Shown here: piece by piece, positions 21,201-29,157 of the stretch
How positions within the stretch are numbered: the first letter of the stretch is position 1
Layout: each line of letters begins with the position of its first letter
From: Elephas maximus indicus
Lineage: Eukaryota; Chordata; Mammalia; Proboscidea; Elephantidae
Assembly: GCF_024166365.1 (NCBI RefSeq)
Contig: NC_064839.1
Location: 16,540,878-16,604,877 of the forward strand
Direction of reading: 5' to 3'
Length of the DNA: 64,000 bases
Notes under the pieces: model-generated
Database searches by the model: none
What the model saw: only the letters and a program-made list of their open reading frames with translations
Told to the model about the DNA's origin: nothing
Made by a program: the position numbers and the translations under genes

Positions 21201-23585
21201 AAAAGGATATGGGTTTTGAGGGTTGGGAGGCATCTTTCAGGAATCCAGGAGAGAGGCAGGGAGAGAGGAGGAAGGGGATTAAGATGCTCTCATTTTCAGT
21301 AGCTGGAGACATCCGAGTAGAGATGTCCAGTAGGCAGATGTTCTGGAGCCCAAAGAATCTGGACTACTGGTATAGGAGTTTAGGAGTCATTGACATATAG
21401 CTTTCTTCTCTCTGATACCCTGCCCTGTGAATTCTAGTCGCCTTGACTTCTCAACTCAAGGAGACCACTGGGCTCCGGGTTCCTCCGACGGTAAAGTTTC
21501 TTGCAGCCTGGAAACTCTCTAGGCAGTAAGTTAGGGTGATCGTTGGGCGCACCTCATTTGTTCCCTCTCTCTTGGTGATCACTAACCTTGTCTGTTGTCC
21601 GCTGTCTGAACATCATTGTTTTGTGTGTGTATTTTCCTCTGACTTTTAGTTGTTGAAGGTGGGTGGGCTAATCCAGTCCTGTAGTCCAATCAGGGCCAGA
21701 AGCAGGAGTCCCACCATGACACATAGATGGCAGCTGAAGCCAGGGGATTAAGGAGATCTTCCAGGGAGACTTGTAGAGGAAGAGGCAGGGACTCAGGGTA
21801 GCCCTTGGAGCACCAGTATTTAAGGAATGTCTAGAGGCAAAGCAACTGCAAAGGGAGGCTGAGAAGGAGTGAATAAGAAGTAGGAAGAAAACCAGGAGGG
21901 GCTTTTCTGATTACAGAGCCCCAGGGAAGAGCAGGAGGGTGCATCCCTGAGGAATCTTCAATAGGAATCATGGATCTATGGGGAAGGAGGCAAGGGGCCC
22001 GATGGGAAATCCTGTTGGGCTGAGGAGAAGGCTCAGGAGCAGGCATGGTCTGCAGGGGGCTATGGTTCCCCTTGGACAGGGCAAGTGGATGGGAGACTCG
22101 GTAACAGGGCATCAGTAACCCTTAGCTTGCTCTCAGGGTATCGTGTCGTCCTAGGGACTGCAGCTTCCCCTTGCAATTGCTGAGCGTGAGCCTTGGTGAA
22201 ATGGTGATGTTGAGAGTTAAAGAGCATGGCCTCAGGTGCTAGCAGCTGGTCCACAGAGGGAGACAGACTCCTTGAGGGAATCCCATCCTGGACAGACTTC
22301 GCCTGAGCCTTTCTGAGCCACAACCGTGGGGGCTGTGAGACCAGGTGCTCTGGCCCCCTGGGAGGCTAGTGAATGGGAACTGGGGTCTCCAGGCCTCCTC
22401 TGCCCTCCCTTCTGTGGTGTGTAGCGGTTAATAGCAGGGCTCAGTCAGTGACCTGTGGATGGACATGAGGCCACGATGCCATATGGCAGCCCAGCTCTGT
22501 TACCTGTGATGAGTGGGGTGGGGCTGGTCTCAGGATCTTTGGGTAACAAGTGTTAAAGCTGCAAGCAGGCTTCAGCCACAGAGGCAGCGAGTGTGACCAG
22601 AGAGCCACCTAGGGGCAGCGCGGGAACAAAGGAAGGAAGGAAAGTTGTCCAGCTGGTCTCGCCAGGTGCACGGGGATTCTGATGACATGTCCTCTGTGGC
22701 TGCCCTTCACACTTTCTGTGAGTTATTTACAAAGGTCAGATAAGGATAAAATCACTTGTCAAACAGAGAAAATTAACTATTAAAAAATACTGCAAAGGTA
22801 AAATGATAAGATAAGGGACACAAAGTAGGATCCTCCTCGTATATGTGATGTCTGCTTCCGGTCTACCCAATTTCTTGAGGCCTCTCTGCTCAGGAATTTG
22901 CCCCACACTTGCCAAGTTCACCACATCCCTTCTGGCAGAATCCGTCAGACAGTTCTCAGTTGTCACCTTCCTGACCACTCAGCTTTCCCACAAGCTGACC
23001 TGTTCCTCCGTGACATACTTTCTTCACTTTGCCCTTACAACCACCCATTTTTGGTTTTCTTTGCTTTCATTTTCCCCAAAAGGCTCCTTTGCTCAGTTTT
23101 TCCCCTTCTTTCCATCTCTTAATGTCTGACGAACGCTCCAAGGCTCGGCACTTTGTCATTTTCTCTTTTTCAGTTACCTTCCCTCCCTGGGAAATGTAGT
23201 AATCTTTTGTCCTTGAAGCTTTCGGTGTGCTGACATCCACATGTGCCCTGGGCCCTCTGTCCAGACTGCAGATTTGTATTCAGCTACCTCCTCTCTCAGT
23301 GTCTCCACTTGGACGTCTAAGAAGCATCTCAAATCCCGTGGGTCCTCCCCCTCAAAGAGTAACAGCCCGAGTCTTCCCCCATGACTTCTTATGTGCCCTG
23401 ATGTGCCCTCCCCTTACGCTGGGTTTCTGCTTGTTCTTCCTCAGGACTGTGGGCTGCAGCTGAGTGGCGAGGATGGACACCGCTGCTATCCGCTCGAGGG
23501 CCACCTGCTGTGTCGCCGCTGCCACCTGCGGCGCCTCCAGCCTGGCCCACTTCCATCGCCTGCTGTGCATGTCACGGAGCTCTGA
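131..23585 (+). CDS. WTIP: WTIP, C-terminal three-LIM-domain part (7 coding exons in window)
   Basis: Spliced coding region joined from exons 131-232, 18247-18314, 18476-18538, 18691-18821, 19614-19665, 20370-20438 and 23445-23585. All junctions have AG acceptors and GT donors, and the frame stays open for 626 bases to a TGA at 23583-23585, giving about 207 residues. The product has three consecutive LIM zinc-binding domains. LIM1 starts [13 protein letters not shown]2 [11 protein letters not shown] and LIM3 [10 protein letters not shown], and each keeps its eight zinc ligands. The protein ends in VHVTEL, a PDZ-binding type tail. This is the Ajuba/LIMD1/WTIP family; the LIM1 wording and the tail point to WTIP rather than its paralogues (comparison from memory). 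Family members are scaffolds that bind LATS kinases, Argonaute/P-body proteins and cell junctions, and WTIP was named for binding WT1. The proline-rich N-terminal half must lie on exon(s) left of position 1. Exon 1 and the promoter are not visible. Confidence 0.93.
233..983 (+). other. WTIP intron, no feature recognised
   Basis: G+C-moderate sequence to about 600, then AT-rich sequence rich in taaat/aatta words. I see no repeat family, splice-bounded exon or regulatory motif here. Confidence 0.5.
984..1190 (-). repeat. AfroSINE, full length, antisense
   Basis: It opens with a GTTGTT tail, then gccactgagttgattttgat and gtgaccccatgtgtgcagag. It ends in the tRNA-like head (reverse of a ggatggcccaaatggttaag-type start). 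This long subtype, with gaggcgcctctggg, recurs at 62083-62286. Confidence 0.85.
1191..2819. other. WTIP intron, no feature recognised
   Basis: A T-rich tract lies at 1497-1518. The rest is ordinary intronic sequence in which I recognise no repeat family or coding exon. Confidence 0.4.
2820..3780 (+). repeat. Old L1 fragment, ORF2 reverse-transcriptase part
   Basis: The + strand reads broken L1 ORF2. An ISIDAEK-type segment lies near 2967-2990. Further on come the attatcctagaggtcctagt region and a SSKWIKDLK segment near 3630-3660. Many stops and frameshifts are present. It ends in an A-rich tract at 3770-3787. Confidence 0.7.
3805..4660 (-). repeat. Old L1 fragment, ORF2/3' part, antisense
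   Basis: The + strand carries typical antisense-L1 phrases such as ctggcaatgtatgagagttct, gatttccctgatgagtggtt and aggagctctttatatagcctgg. This corresponds to the L1 3' half read on the - strand. Confidence 0.7.
4661..4779. repeat. Host repeat interrupted by the provirus (left piece)
   Basis: The sequence ending ctccagtgccc at 4779 continues, after the provirus, with ttttgacatgtccc at 15696. Together they form one old dispersed sequence of L1-like character. This gives an independent check on the provirus ends. Confidence 0.55.
4776..4779. repeat. Proviral target-site duplication, left copy
   Basis: gccc directly precedes the LTR terminus (tgtctta, which is TAAGACA on the - strand). The matching gccc is at 15692-15695. 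Confidence 0.7.
4931..5082 (-). repeat. AfroSINE inside proviral 3' LTR
   Basis: Contains gagttgattccgactcatac, accctataggacagagtaga and a tRNA-like end ttaaccactgtgccaccagg. The 5' LTR has uninterrupted gggagagcagtgaggtattt at this place, so the SINE came after integration. Confidence 0.88.
5280..5654 (-). repeat. L1 3'-end fragment within the 3' LTR
   Basis: Begins with a T-run (poly-A on the - strand), then attgtactttagatgacgg and tctttggctgaagggtgaac, matching the L1 3' UTR at 35024 onward. It is flanked by an 11-bp near-perfect duplication (gtataacattc 5269-5279; gtgtaacattc 5655-5665). The same insertion sits in the other LTR. Confidence 0.75.
6090..6100 (-). promoter_or_regulatory. 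Proviral polypurine tract
   Basis: The - strand reads tcaaaaggtgg immediately before the 3' LTR. This is a short purine run of the kind that primes plus-strand synthesis. The LTR edge here was set by comparison with the other LTR and its host flank. Confidence 0.55.
6402..8142 (-). pseudogene. Endogenous retroviral env remnant
   Basis: Broken envelope region. Its first part (7957-8142) overlaps the integrase C-terminus, as in gammaretroviruses. The surface-unit part is poorly preserved. The TM part (6612-6851) keeps a CX6CC cysteine motif typical of gamma-type envelopes. A strongly hydrophobic membrane anchor lies at 6402-6596 in a different open stretch. There are several stops and frameshifts, so no functional envelope is encoded. 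Confidence 0.7.
8250..9300 (-). pseudogene. Endogenous retroviral integrase remnant
   Basis: The - strand pieces give, in order, the end of an HHCC zinc region (about 9040-9090), the catalytic core (8620-9000) and a C-terminal domain (8105-8314) of the murine leukaemia virus group. At the places where the first two catalytic aspartates belong, the sequence reads Ala (near 8950) and Gly (near 8770). With the frameshifts, this enzyme is dead. Confidence 0.8.
9380..10018 (-). pseudogene. Endogenous retroviral RNase H remnant
   Basis: A short VDGS motif near 9870 marks the RNase H start. The domain is broken by a 59-bp tandem duplication (9730-9847), which shifts the frame, and by later stops. 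It is separated from the reverse-transcriptase connection region by an AfroSINE. Confidence 0.7.
9730..9847. repeat. 59-bp tandem duplication in retroviral RNase H
   Basis: Two adjacent 59-bp units (9730-9788 and 9789-9847) begin gagaggctggctttcaaggg and differ at one base. Because 59 is not a multiple of three, the duplication shifts the pol frame. Confidence 0.93.
10020..10177 (-). repeat. AfroSINE inside proviral pol
   Basis: Contains catcaattctaactcatagc and ends with a tRNA-like cttaaccactgtgccatcat. It is flanked by a 9-bp target duplication agaagggta (10010-10018 and 10181-10189), so the insertion followed integration. Confidence 0.9.
10198..11570 (-). pseudogene. Endogenous retroviral reverse transcriptase remnant
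   Basis: Open pieces on the - strand cover the RT start (11388-11570), palm (10771-11136) and connection/thumb part (10198-10560). The polymerase signature YVDD is intact (10939-10950). Neighbouring residues are of class I (gamma-like) type. Stops and frameshifts separate the pieces. Confidence 0.85.
11760..12060 (-). pseudogene. Endogenous retroviral protease remnant
   Basis: The active-site region is recognisable at 11902-11916 as Asp-Thr followed by an in-frame TGA and Ala, so the protease is interrupted exactly in its catalytic motif. Confidence 0.7.
12060..13600 (-). pseudogene. Endogenous retroviral gag remnant
   Basis: Capsid-like open stretch at 12150-12548. Upstream (12950-13375) is a segment rich in heptad-like Leu/Lys/Asn spacing, probably coiled coil. 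Downstream (about 12083-12121) is one zinc knuckle (Cys-X2-Cys...Gly-His) cut by TGA. All parts are frameshifted relative to one another. Confidence 0.7.
13906..13923 (-). promoter_or_regulatory. Primer-binding site, tRNA-Lys(1,2)-like
   Basis: The - strand reads TGGCACCCAGCGTGGGCC, beginning three bases inside the 5' LTR edge. From memory the tRNA-Lys1,2 site is TGGCGCCCAACGTGGGGC, which matches at 15 of 18 positions. No other tRNA primer I know fits as well. Confidence 0.6.
14277..14757 (-). repeat. L1 3'-end fragment within the 5' LTR
   Basis: Same element, orientation and junctions as 5280-5654, but about 100 bp longer internally (tgtctgggaccttctgtttt and gtgatagctgggcaccatct, as in the L1 at 35390-35450). 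The flanking duplication is degenerate (gtgtacaggttc and tttgtaaacgttc). Confidence 0.75.
14812..15325 (+). repeat. MaLR (MLT1-like) LTR inside proviral 5' LTR
   Basis: Starts tggcatggattgaattatgt and ends ctaagaca. It has the MLT1-type end block (aaataaatttctctttgtta, then a cacttgtggtatttt region). Near-matching 5-bp flanks, ctcac and gtcac, fit an ERVL-type target duplication. It is absent from the other proviral LTR. Confidence 0.75.
15692..16200 (-). repeat. Host repeat (right piece) and L1 3' end
   Basis: 15692-15757 continues the sequence interrupted at 4779. From the T-run at 15759 onward, typical antisense L1 3'-end text follows (agtgtacagttcaaagagtt, tatataaatgcagtcacata). Confidence 0.65.
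16201..16689. other. WTIP intron, no feature recognised
   Basis: Moderate G+C sequence between two L1 pieces; I recognise no repeat family or exon in it. Confidence 0.4.
16690..17480 (-). repeat. L1 ORF2 fragment, antisense, split by an AfroSINE
   Basis: Antisense L1 phrases (tttggtagttttctggatat, ttatatcttgcaaccttgcc, aaaatcatgtcatctatgat) continue on both sides of the SINE at 16967-17188. Confidence 0.75.
16967..17188 (+). repeat. AfroSINE, long form, sense
   Basis: Starts with the tRNA-like head gagccctggtggcgcagtgg and includes the extra agatggggcagtctgcttct block. It ends in a T/G-rich tail. A 12-bp duplication ttgtgattttct (16955-16966 and 17189-17200) flanks it exactly. Confidence 0.93.
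17500..17862 (-). repeat. Second tRNA-derived SINE type, antisense
   Basis: A block cctgcatcatccccgtgatc, then ttttcattggctgattttca and ctgctgaaacctgttcagca. It ends in a tRNA-Gly-like head (reverse of ttctcgccttccacgcaaga). It resembles another afrotherian SINE family; the name is not certain. Confidence 0.6.
17863..18246 (+). other. WTIP intron, no feature recognised
   Basis: Short unique-looking stretch before the next WTIP exon. It ends in the acceptor polypyrimidine tract; nothing else is seen. Confidence 0.4.
18247..18314 (+). CDS. WTIP: WTIP exon: second half of LIM1
   Basis: Acceptor cttctttcag ends at 18246 and donor gtgagt starts at 18315. It reads [18 protein letters not shown] then QEDFL, supplying the last zinc ligands of LIM1. 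It ends on a complete codon. Confidence 0.93.
18476..18538 (+). CDS. WTIP: WTIP exon: LIM1-LIM2 linker and start of LIM2
   Basis: Acceptor cccctttcag and donor gtgaga flank a 63-bp, in-phase exon reading [20 protein letters not shown] then M. It contains the first Cys-X2-Cys pair of LIM2. Confidence 0.93.
18691..18821 (+). CDS. WTIP: WTIP exon: body of LIM2
   Basis: Acceptor ccaccctcag and donor gtgagt. It begins [20 protein letters not shown] and continues through [14 protein letters not shown] to a CVRDYH end. It carries the central His/Cys ligands and the final Cys/Asp pair of LIM2, and ends two bases into a Thr codon. Confidence 0.93.
18822..20369 (+). other. WTIP introns around exon 19614-19665
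   Basis: G+C-rich intronic sequence without recognisable repeats. Long open frames on both strands here have no splice logic or family similarity and appear to be chance products of base composition. Confidence 0.5.
19614..19665 (+). CDS. WTIP: WTIP exon: start of LIM3
   Basis: Acceptor tattcctccag and donor gtagga. The 52-bp exon completes the Thr codon and reads [17 protein letters not shown], with the first Cys-X2-Cys of LIM3. A longer open frame runs through this exon and both introns but lacks splice logic and is a shadow. Confidence 0.93.
20370..20438 (+). CDS. WTIP: WTIP exon: middle of LIM3
   Basis: Acceptor atctctccag and donor gtgagc flank a 69-bp in-phase exon reading [20 protein letters not shown] then HCE. 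It carries the central His and Cys ligands of LIM3. Confidence 0.93.
20590..21410 (+). repeat. Ancient interspersed repeat in WTIP intron (family unassigned)
   Basis: Begins like an L2/L3-type 3' block (tcgctgagtgtttacagcgt, gtgctggggatgtaatgg). It continues into a repeat I know from other mammals, seen at 20750-20860 and again near 21300-21400 (gatgtccagtaggcagatgt, ttaggagtcattgacatata). A different part of the same family seems to lie at 43590-43990. Confidence 0.5.
21411..23444 (+). other. WTIP last intron, no feature recognised
   Basis: Apart from the terminal polypyrimidine tract and acceptor, I recognise no repeat or exon. It is moderately G+C rich to 22.7 kb and pyrimidine-rich from 22.9 to 23.4 kb. 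Confidence 0.4.
23445..23585 (+). CDS. WTIP: WTIP terminal coding exon: end of LIM3 and PDZ-binding tail
   Basis: Acceptor gttcttcctcag ends at 23444. It reads [20 protein letters not shown] then LLCRRCH, closing LIM3. A short basic/proline-rich tail follows, ending VHVTEL at the TGA. The local G+C is high, in contrast to the AT-rich repeats elsewhere. Confidence 0.93.
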   Translation, partial: DCGLQLSGEDGHRCYPLEGHLLCRRCHLRRLQPGPLPSPAVHVTEL

Positions 23586-25115
23586 GCAGGGGCCTGGAGC
23601 CCCACCTGGGCTGTGTCTGGGAGTGGGGTGCAGTGGTGTCACTGGGGGGCCACAAGGAGGGGGTACAGACCACACCAGGTGACGCTGTCAGAGGTGGTGA
23701 CACTGCATGGTCCAGAGATACATCCAAGACCAAACTATGCGGGATATGAGCTGCTCCAGAAAGCCCATGCTGCTTCAGTCGTGTTTTGGCACTACTCTGC
23801 TGGGACGATTCACTGGCCGGAAGCATCACTCCTGCTGCTGGGCAGGGTGCCCGGAGCCCACCAGTCAGCCCACCTGCCACCTAGGATGCTAACGCAGCAG
23901 GAGATTGTGCATGGGTGGGCCACGGGTACACCTGGCTTCTTTTCCAGCCATATGGCTAACTCCCTTGAGACCCCTACAAGTGGCTTTCCTGCAGGGATTA
24001 TGTGGCCCCTGCCCTTTCTCCATGGTCTGCAACGGGAGGTGGTCCATGGGGGTGTGTGACACCATGAGTTACTGCACTGGGTGACACCAACCTTAGTGAT
24101 GCCACTGGGGGTAGGGGGCAGGTTGGTTGGCTGCAGGCTAGCCTTGGAGTGTTGTCAGGGTGGGCTGGGCTGCCATGCGTGGTTCCATCCCACCACATCC
24201 CCTAGTCCCCACCGAGCTCCCATCCGTAGGGGCCGGCCCCCCGCAGCATCTGCTACTTGTATTTATTCACCGTCTGTGCCTCCTCAGGCTGCTGCCTTCC
24301 ACTCCACCCCATCACTGGCTTTCCCTTCTGGGACCCCCTGTGCCCCAAGGCCTCGGGTACAGGTGCCTGGACTGGCCTCTCAGAGGCGCTGGGGTACAGC
24401 AGGCTGCCTTGGGCCTGGAACCAATGTCCCTGGTTCAGAAGAGGCCGAGACCCCTCCAAGAAGGCTCCGCAGGGTAGGGTGTGGCCTGGAAGGCGGAAGT
24501 TGGCAGAGGGCACGTGTGTTTGTGTGTCTTCTAAATGCCTTGCCTGCTGGTGGGTGGGAAGGGTGCTTTTTTGGGGGGTGGAGCCACAGGAGAGGGTGGG
24601 AAGTGGGGTCTGCAAAGGCTGTGCCCTGCCTGTGGCCATTGTGGTCACTGTGAGGTTTGGCCCGGGGACTCTTAATGGTTATTTTCAGCCACACATCCTG
24701 CTCTATTTTCCCCATCCCTGGCTCCTGGCTTGAAAAATGCTTCCCTCCTCCTCCCTCCATCCTTCACCAGAAAAGAACCTCCTGGTTCAGGATTCCAGCC
24801 ACAGGTCTCGGTGAAGAGCGGTCATGAGGGGGGGCGCCCTGCCCAGGTTTCAGGGAAAACACCTGTTTGTGCACACTGTATCTGACTCCATAACAAAAGG
24901 ATATGATTTGACTTAAATTAAGTTTTGCCTTTGAGAATATTTTCATTTTCTTTAAAAGAATATAGTTTTCTTCTAAGAGCCTAGGCCAAGGTTGTTACTT
25001 CTTTAAAAAAAAAAAATTACAGGAAACTCACCAGTGTCCGATGTGTATATCACGTGGCTAGTTTTCAGGTGGTGAAAACATTTGTCGTTGAAGTATTTTT
25101 GTATAAATTCCTCTA
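23586..25115 (+). other. WTIP: Probable WTIP 3' UTR
   Basis: No interspersed repeat is recognisable from the stop codon to about 25.1 kb, unlike the flanks, which suits a long terminal-exon UTR. No canonical AATAAA lies near its end. A TATAAA variant at about 25101-25106 is followed by a GT/T-rich stretch (25125-25180) suitable as a downstream cleavage element. The end position is inferred. Confidence 0.4.
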
Positions 25116-25408
25116 AAATCTCAAAATGTGTGTCTGCCTTTCAGACTTCAGAGAGTAGTGTGGGGTTTTGTTTGTGTGACCCGGTGAAATACAGATTGGG
25201 GAAATGTGGATTAGTTTCTCTGTAAAACATGTCAGCTTTGGGAGGCTTGGACTTTCCGTTGGTGAGCTGGGTTTGCATTTGTGGGTGGCTCCTGCAGCGA
25301 GAGGCCCGTTCATAAACCATCACAGTGGTGTTCACGGAATCTTTTGACTTGAGTTCATTTGTTCTGTGAGAGCCTGAACCGCTTCGTCTGGGCTGCCTTC
25401 TGCCCTCC
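25116..25408. other. Downstream flank of WTIP, no feature recognised
   Basis: G/T-rich sequence after the inferred cleavage site; no repeat recognised. Confidence 0.35.
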
Positions 25409-25622
25409 GTTAGAACCTGTACCGGTTGCTACTGAATCGACGTCTAATCATGGTGACCCCGAGTGCGTCAGAGGGGAACTGTCTTCACAGGGTTTTCAGT
25501 GGCTGGTTTTTCAGACGTGGACTGCCCGTCCTTTCTTACGAGGCCTCTCTGGATGGACTGGAAACTCTAGCCTTTCAGTTAGCAGCTAAGTGTTTTAACC
25601 ATTTGGACCACCCAGGAACTCC
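25409..25622 (-). repeat. AfroSINE, long subtype, antisense
   Basis: Reads ggttgctactgaatcgacgt, gtgaccccgagtgcgtcaga and a tRNA-like end taaccatttggaccacccag. It is diverged, with a long middle part. Confidence 0.8.
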
Positions 25623-26339
25623 CCCTCTATTAAAAATGGGTTCTAACTGCTTGTAGGATCATCCAGTCAGGGGAGTGAGGCCCTGGGAATAAGAGCAGTT
25701 CCCCAGGCCTGTCTAATGGGATGTACAGGAGGGGACAGCAGGAGAGGTGGCAGCCAGTGGGGTCTAGCTGGGCTGAGGGCTGAAGCTGGGTGGCCCACTG
25801 GTGGGCTGGGAAGTCTGGTTGTAGTTCATCAGGTACTGAAAACAGTGGTACTGTAATAACCACTGAGAATTACGTGTTTCATTAGAAGCAGCCTTCAACA
25901 GGAATGGGTGGCGGCTTCTTGGAGAAAATGATTCCGATGGGGTCAGAAAGTGCACTCCAGGAATGGGAGACTCAGTTTCTGGCTTTCTCTTTACTGCCTT
26001 GCTTCCTAACCAATTAATACAAAGCTTTTTTTCCGATTCTCCTCTCTTTGGCTTCCTATCTCATGCCTACCTTAACTTGGGCTTCTTTTCATTGCAAACT
26101 CGGCCCTTCTTTTTCTTTTCCTCTGGGTCTGCTGTGGAGCAGGCCCCTGACCTTCCATCCGTGGGGATCACGATTGCTCTCCACACCTGCCCCATCTTGA
26201 TGCGTACCATGATCCTCCCACCCAGCTGGACTGAGTCATCACAGCATGGAGCCCCTCTTTGGGCCCATGTGGCATAATTCCGTCAAAGGTCAGAGCCAAG
26301 GGAGTGCATGACCCTTTGGGACAATGACCTCACCTTCTG
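25623..26339. other. Intergenic, no feature recognised
   Basis: Unique-looking mixed sequence; no repeat family, exon or motif recognised. Confidence 0.35.
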
Positions 26340-26940
26340 TCTCAGGGCTTTGGAGCTCCACGCTACTTTCTTGCTGAGACTGGTGACTGCTACTATCTCT
26401 CCTACCACAGAGCCTTTGCACATGCAGTTCCCACGGCCTGGGGCCACTCCCTGCCCAGTATTTAATTGCTGGCCAAATCTGTCAGATCTCAGCTACATGA
26501 ATGAGTCAGGTACCTCGTTATTACATCACATTATTACATCAGTTACTACTACATCTCAGACTTCCTGACTCCTGCTCATTTTCCAAAAGCACCATCTTTG
26601 AGCCTGTTTTCAGGAATTACGTTGGCCTGATGGTTGTTGAGACTGAGGAAGCAGGTGAGAGCTAGACTCCAAGCCAGGTAAATTGTCCATGACGCTCCAA
26701 CCCTGGGTGCCAAACCCACCTTCCCCTAGGATATTCACCCTCCTCCAAATGTTAGCCCCTGGTCACACCTTCAAGTGTGTCTTCTCACCTGGCTTTGGTC
26801 ACTGTTGTACTTTTATGTATCTGGGTAGATGCTCTCTTGATGTCTATCTCCCCCATAGGTGGTGAGCTTTCCAGGCCATGTCCTGTCTGGGTTGTTCACC
26901 CTTGTCTCCACAGTGCCTGCTGTATGACTAGTGGCTATGG
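26340..26940 (+). repeat. L2 fragment, 3' part
   Basis: Contains the L2-type block cagagcctttgcacatgcag and cggcctggggccactccctg. Near 26860-26930 comes the L2 terminal block (gtggtgagctttccaggcca, acagtgcctgctgtatgact). Confidence 0.65.
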
Positions 26941-27222
26941 TCAGAGCCAGACCCTGCCCTGGCCTTTAGGGTCTCAACTTATTGACCCCCCCCCCGGCAC
27001 ATTGGTTTACATGTCCAATTCTAGTCCCAGTTGCCAATGGAGGAGCCACAGGTGGAATATAAAGGGCCAGGAACGGGTTTGCGCAAATACTATACATATG
27101 CACATGTCCAAGTGTGGGTGTCTGTATTCCATGCAGTATGCATAGATGCGTGCTTTCGTCCAAGGGCTTCAGTTCAGTCCTCATGCCCAGTGGCTTTGAG
27201 CCTTGAGTGCTGGGTCTACTGC

Positions 27223-27223
27223 T

Positions 27224-27267
<44 letters not shown>

Positions 27268-27272
27268 TTGAG
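27223..27272. repeat. (TG)n(AG)n microsatellite
   Basis: Thirteen TG units (27223-27248) run straight into AG units, followed by an imperfect GA-rich tract to about 27610. Confidence 0.95.
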
Positions 27273-27610
27273 ATGGGTGAGAGAGGGAGACGGAGGGAGA
27301 ACGGGGAAGGGAAGAGATGGAGTGGGGAGGGACACGAGAAGAACAAGAGATCTGAGACACTGGGACTGAGAGGCATGGAGAGAGGATGAAAGAGACTGAG
27401 AAACATTGTGTGAGAGAGGTTGAATGAGAGAGATTGTTAGGGAGAGATGGCAAGAGGGAGAGATTGTGAGAGAGACATTGAGAGAGATTGAGAGGAAACT
27501 GAGGCTGAAAGAAAGATTGAGAGACAGAGTGAGCAAGAGGGATAAAGGGGGAGAGAGAATGAGAAACGGAGAGAGTGGTGGGCCACAGTAGAGAGAGATT
27601 GAATTCATTT
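27273..27610. repeat. Imperfect GA-rich purine tract
   Basis: About 340 bp, strongly purine-rich on the + strand, with many gagag and agatt(g)aga units. Open frames here on the - strand are Leu/Ser low-complexity artefacts. Confidence 0.9.
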
Positions 27611-29157
27611 AGTGAGAGTGAGGGAGACTGGTGTCCCCTGCTCCTTCCTAAGATCGCAGTGCCCCAGGACCAGGTGGTGGGGGAGCATTTGGATAGGTTC
27701 TCAGCCTAAGTAGCCCCACAAATAGAGAAAGCCCACCTCCTGTAAGTGACCAAAGGCTATCGTGTGTGTGTGTGTGTGTGTGTGTCTTGGAGGGTCCTGT
27801 GCTCATGATCCCAGGGTGGGAGGGGGTGGTGCTGACCTCCCCAACCCTGATTGTTTCCTGGTCAGTGCTTTCTGCCCCTCTTTGGCCATAAAACATAGAT
27901 GAGAGCTTGCTGAACTTCAGGTAACCTCGGATGACTCATGTGGTCTTGCTCTGGAGGGGGCTGGGAGGCGTAGGAGTCAGGGTAGTGATTCATGGGACCT
28001 GGGAGGGCGTGGACACTGGAATCCACAGCAGCAGAAGCCGGGACAGCAGTGTGGGCCAAGGCCTGACTAGTCCAGGTGGCAGTCAGGGCTGAGAGTGGAG
28101 TAAAGCTGTGCTCACCACCATCTCCTCCCACCCCCACCGCTATCCCCAACCCTGAGGCTGGCTTCCAGCTCTATGGGCTCATTGTTACTAGATGCCAAGA
28201 AGCGATTCCTTCCTTTGATCAAAAATTGGGTCATGCATTTTAAGTGTCTGGCAGCCACAAACTAGCCAGGCAGTCAGCAAGACTTTAGGTACACACCTGG
28301 GAGTTGTGGGGCCTGAGGCAGCTGCAGAGGTAGGAGTAGGCTCTGACCTGTGGGCCTCCAGGACAGTCTTGAGTTTGGATTTGAGGACAGCTCTGGGAGT
28401 AGGAGGAGCACCCATGGCGCCAGCGATCTTCCATCCAGCTCAAGAGGACCTGCCCCTGTGGTGTGTGGGTATCAGGTATGCATGCACCCTCAGTGGGTGT
28501 GGTGGGACTTGGCTGGGAGAGGGGTATGTATATACATATTTTGGGTGACTGTGGGGGACTGCTTGGACAGGACTGGGTGGGAGAGGGTGTCTGGAAGATG
28601 GGAGAGACCATATGGCCTGAGGTAGGGTGGGGAAGCTCTTTCTGACCCACTAATATGAGGAAGTTTATACAGCGATGTCTCCTGGGGTAACAGGACCGGT
28701 CCAAGGCAACAGGTACCCATCAAATCTCTGTTATCTGGAGACAGAGACATCGGGAAGTATCTGGAGTCCTGGAGAACCTGGAGAATCCAAGAGAAATGCA
28801 CCCGATGTAAGAGAGGAGCACCTCTCCTCCATCTTCTTTCTTCCCTGGCCTGAGGGCACTGCTGGGCTGCCCTCCTCAAGCTTGGATGTGTGTGTCACAG
28901 TCAGACCCTTTCTGCTCTGGAGGACAGAGAGGGCTCCCCAAAGTCATCAGGCTGGGAGGCTAGGGGTATCCAGGGGTGGGAAGGGACTGTGGTTCTGATA
29001 CACCTGGCACCTCAGAGGGAAGTACTCAGCAGTGGTGGTGGTGTTCTTGTCACACAGTCACCTGTTCTGCCCAACCACACATGCCACTCCCATCATCCCA
29101 CACCCAATGTGTACTCTTGTCCCTTCCCTCCTTCCTATAGCTCTTTCTTCTTTCCTT
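27611..29157. other. Intergenic, mostly unrecognised
   Basis: G+C-rich sequence with a (GT)n run at 27762-27785. No splice-bounded exon or repeat family was recognised; the open frames on both strands look like composition effects. Confidence 0.4.
27762..27785. repeat. (GT)n microsatellite
   Basis: Uninterrupted GT dinucleotides after aaaggctatc. Confidence 0.95.

Noticed and set aside
26966..27608. Several Leu/Ser-rich - strand open frames
   Set aside because: Translations of the TG/GA repeat tract; low complexity only.
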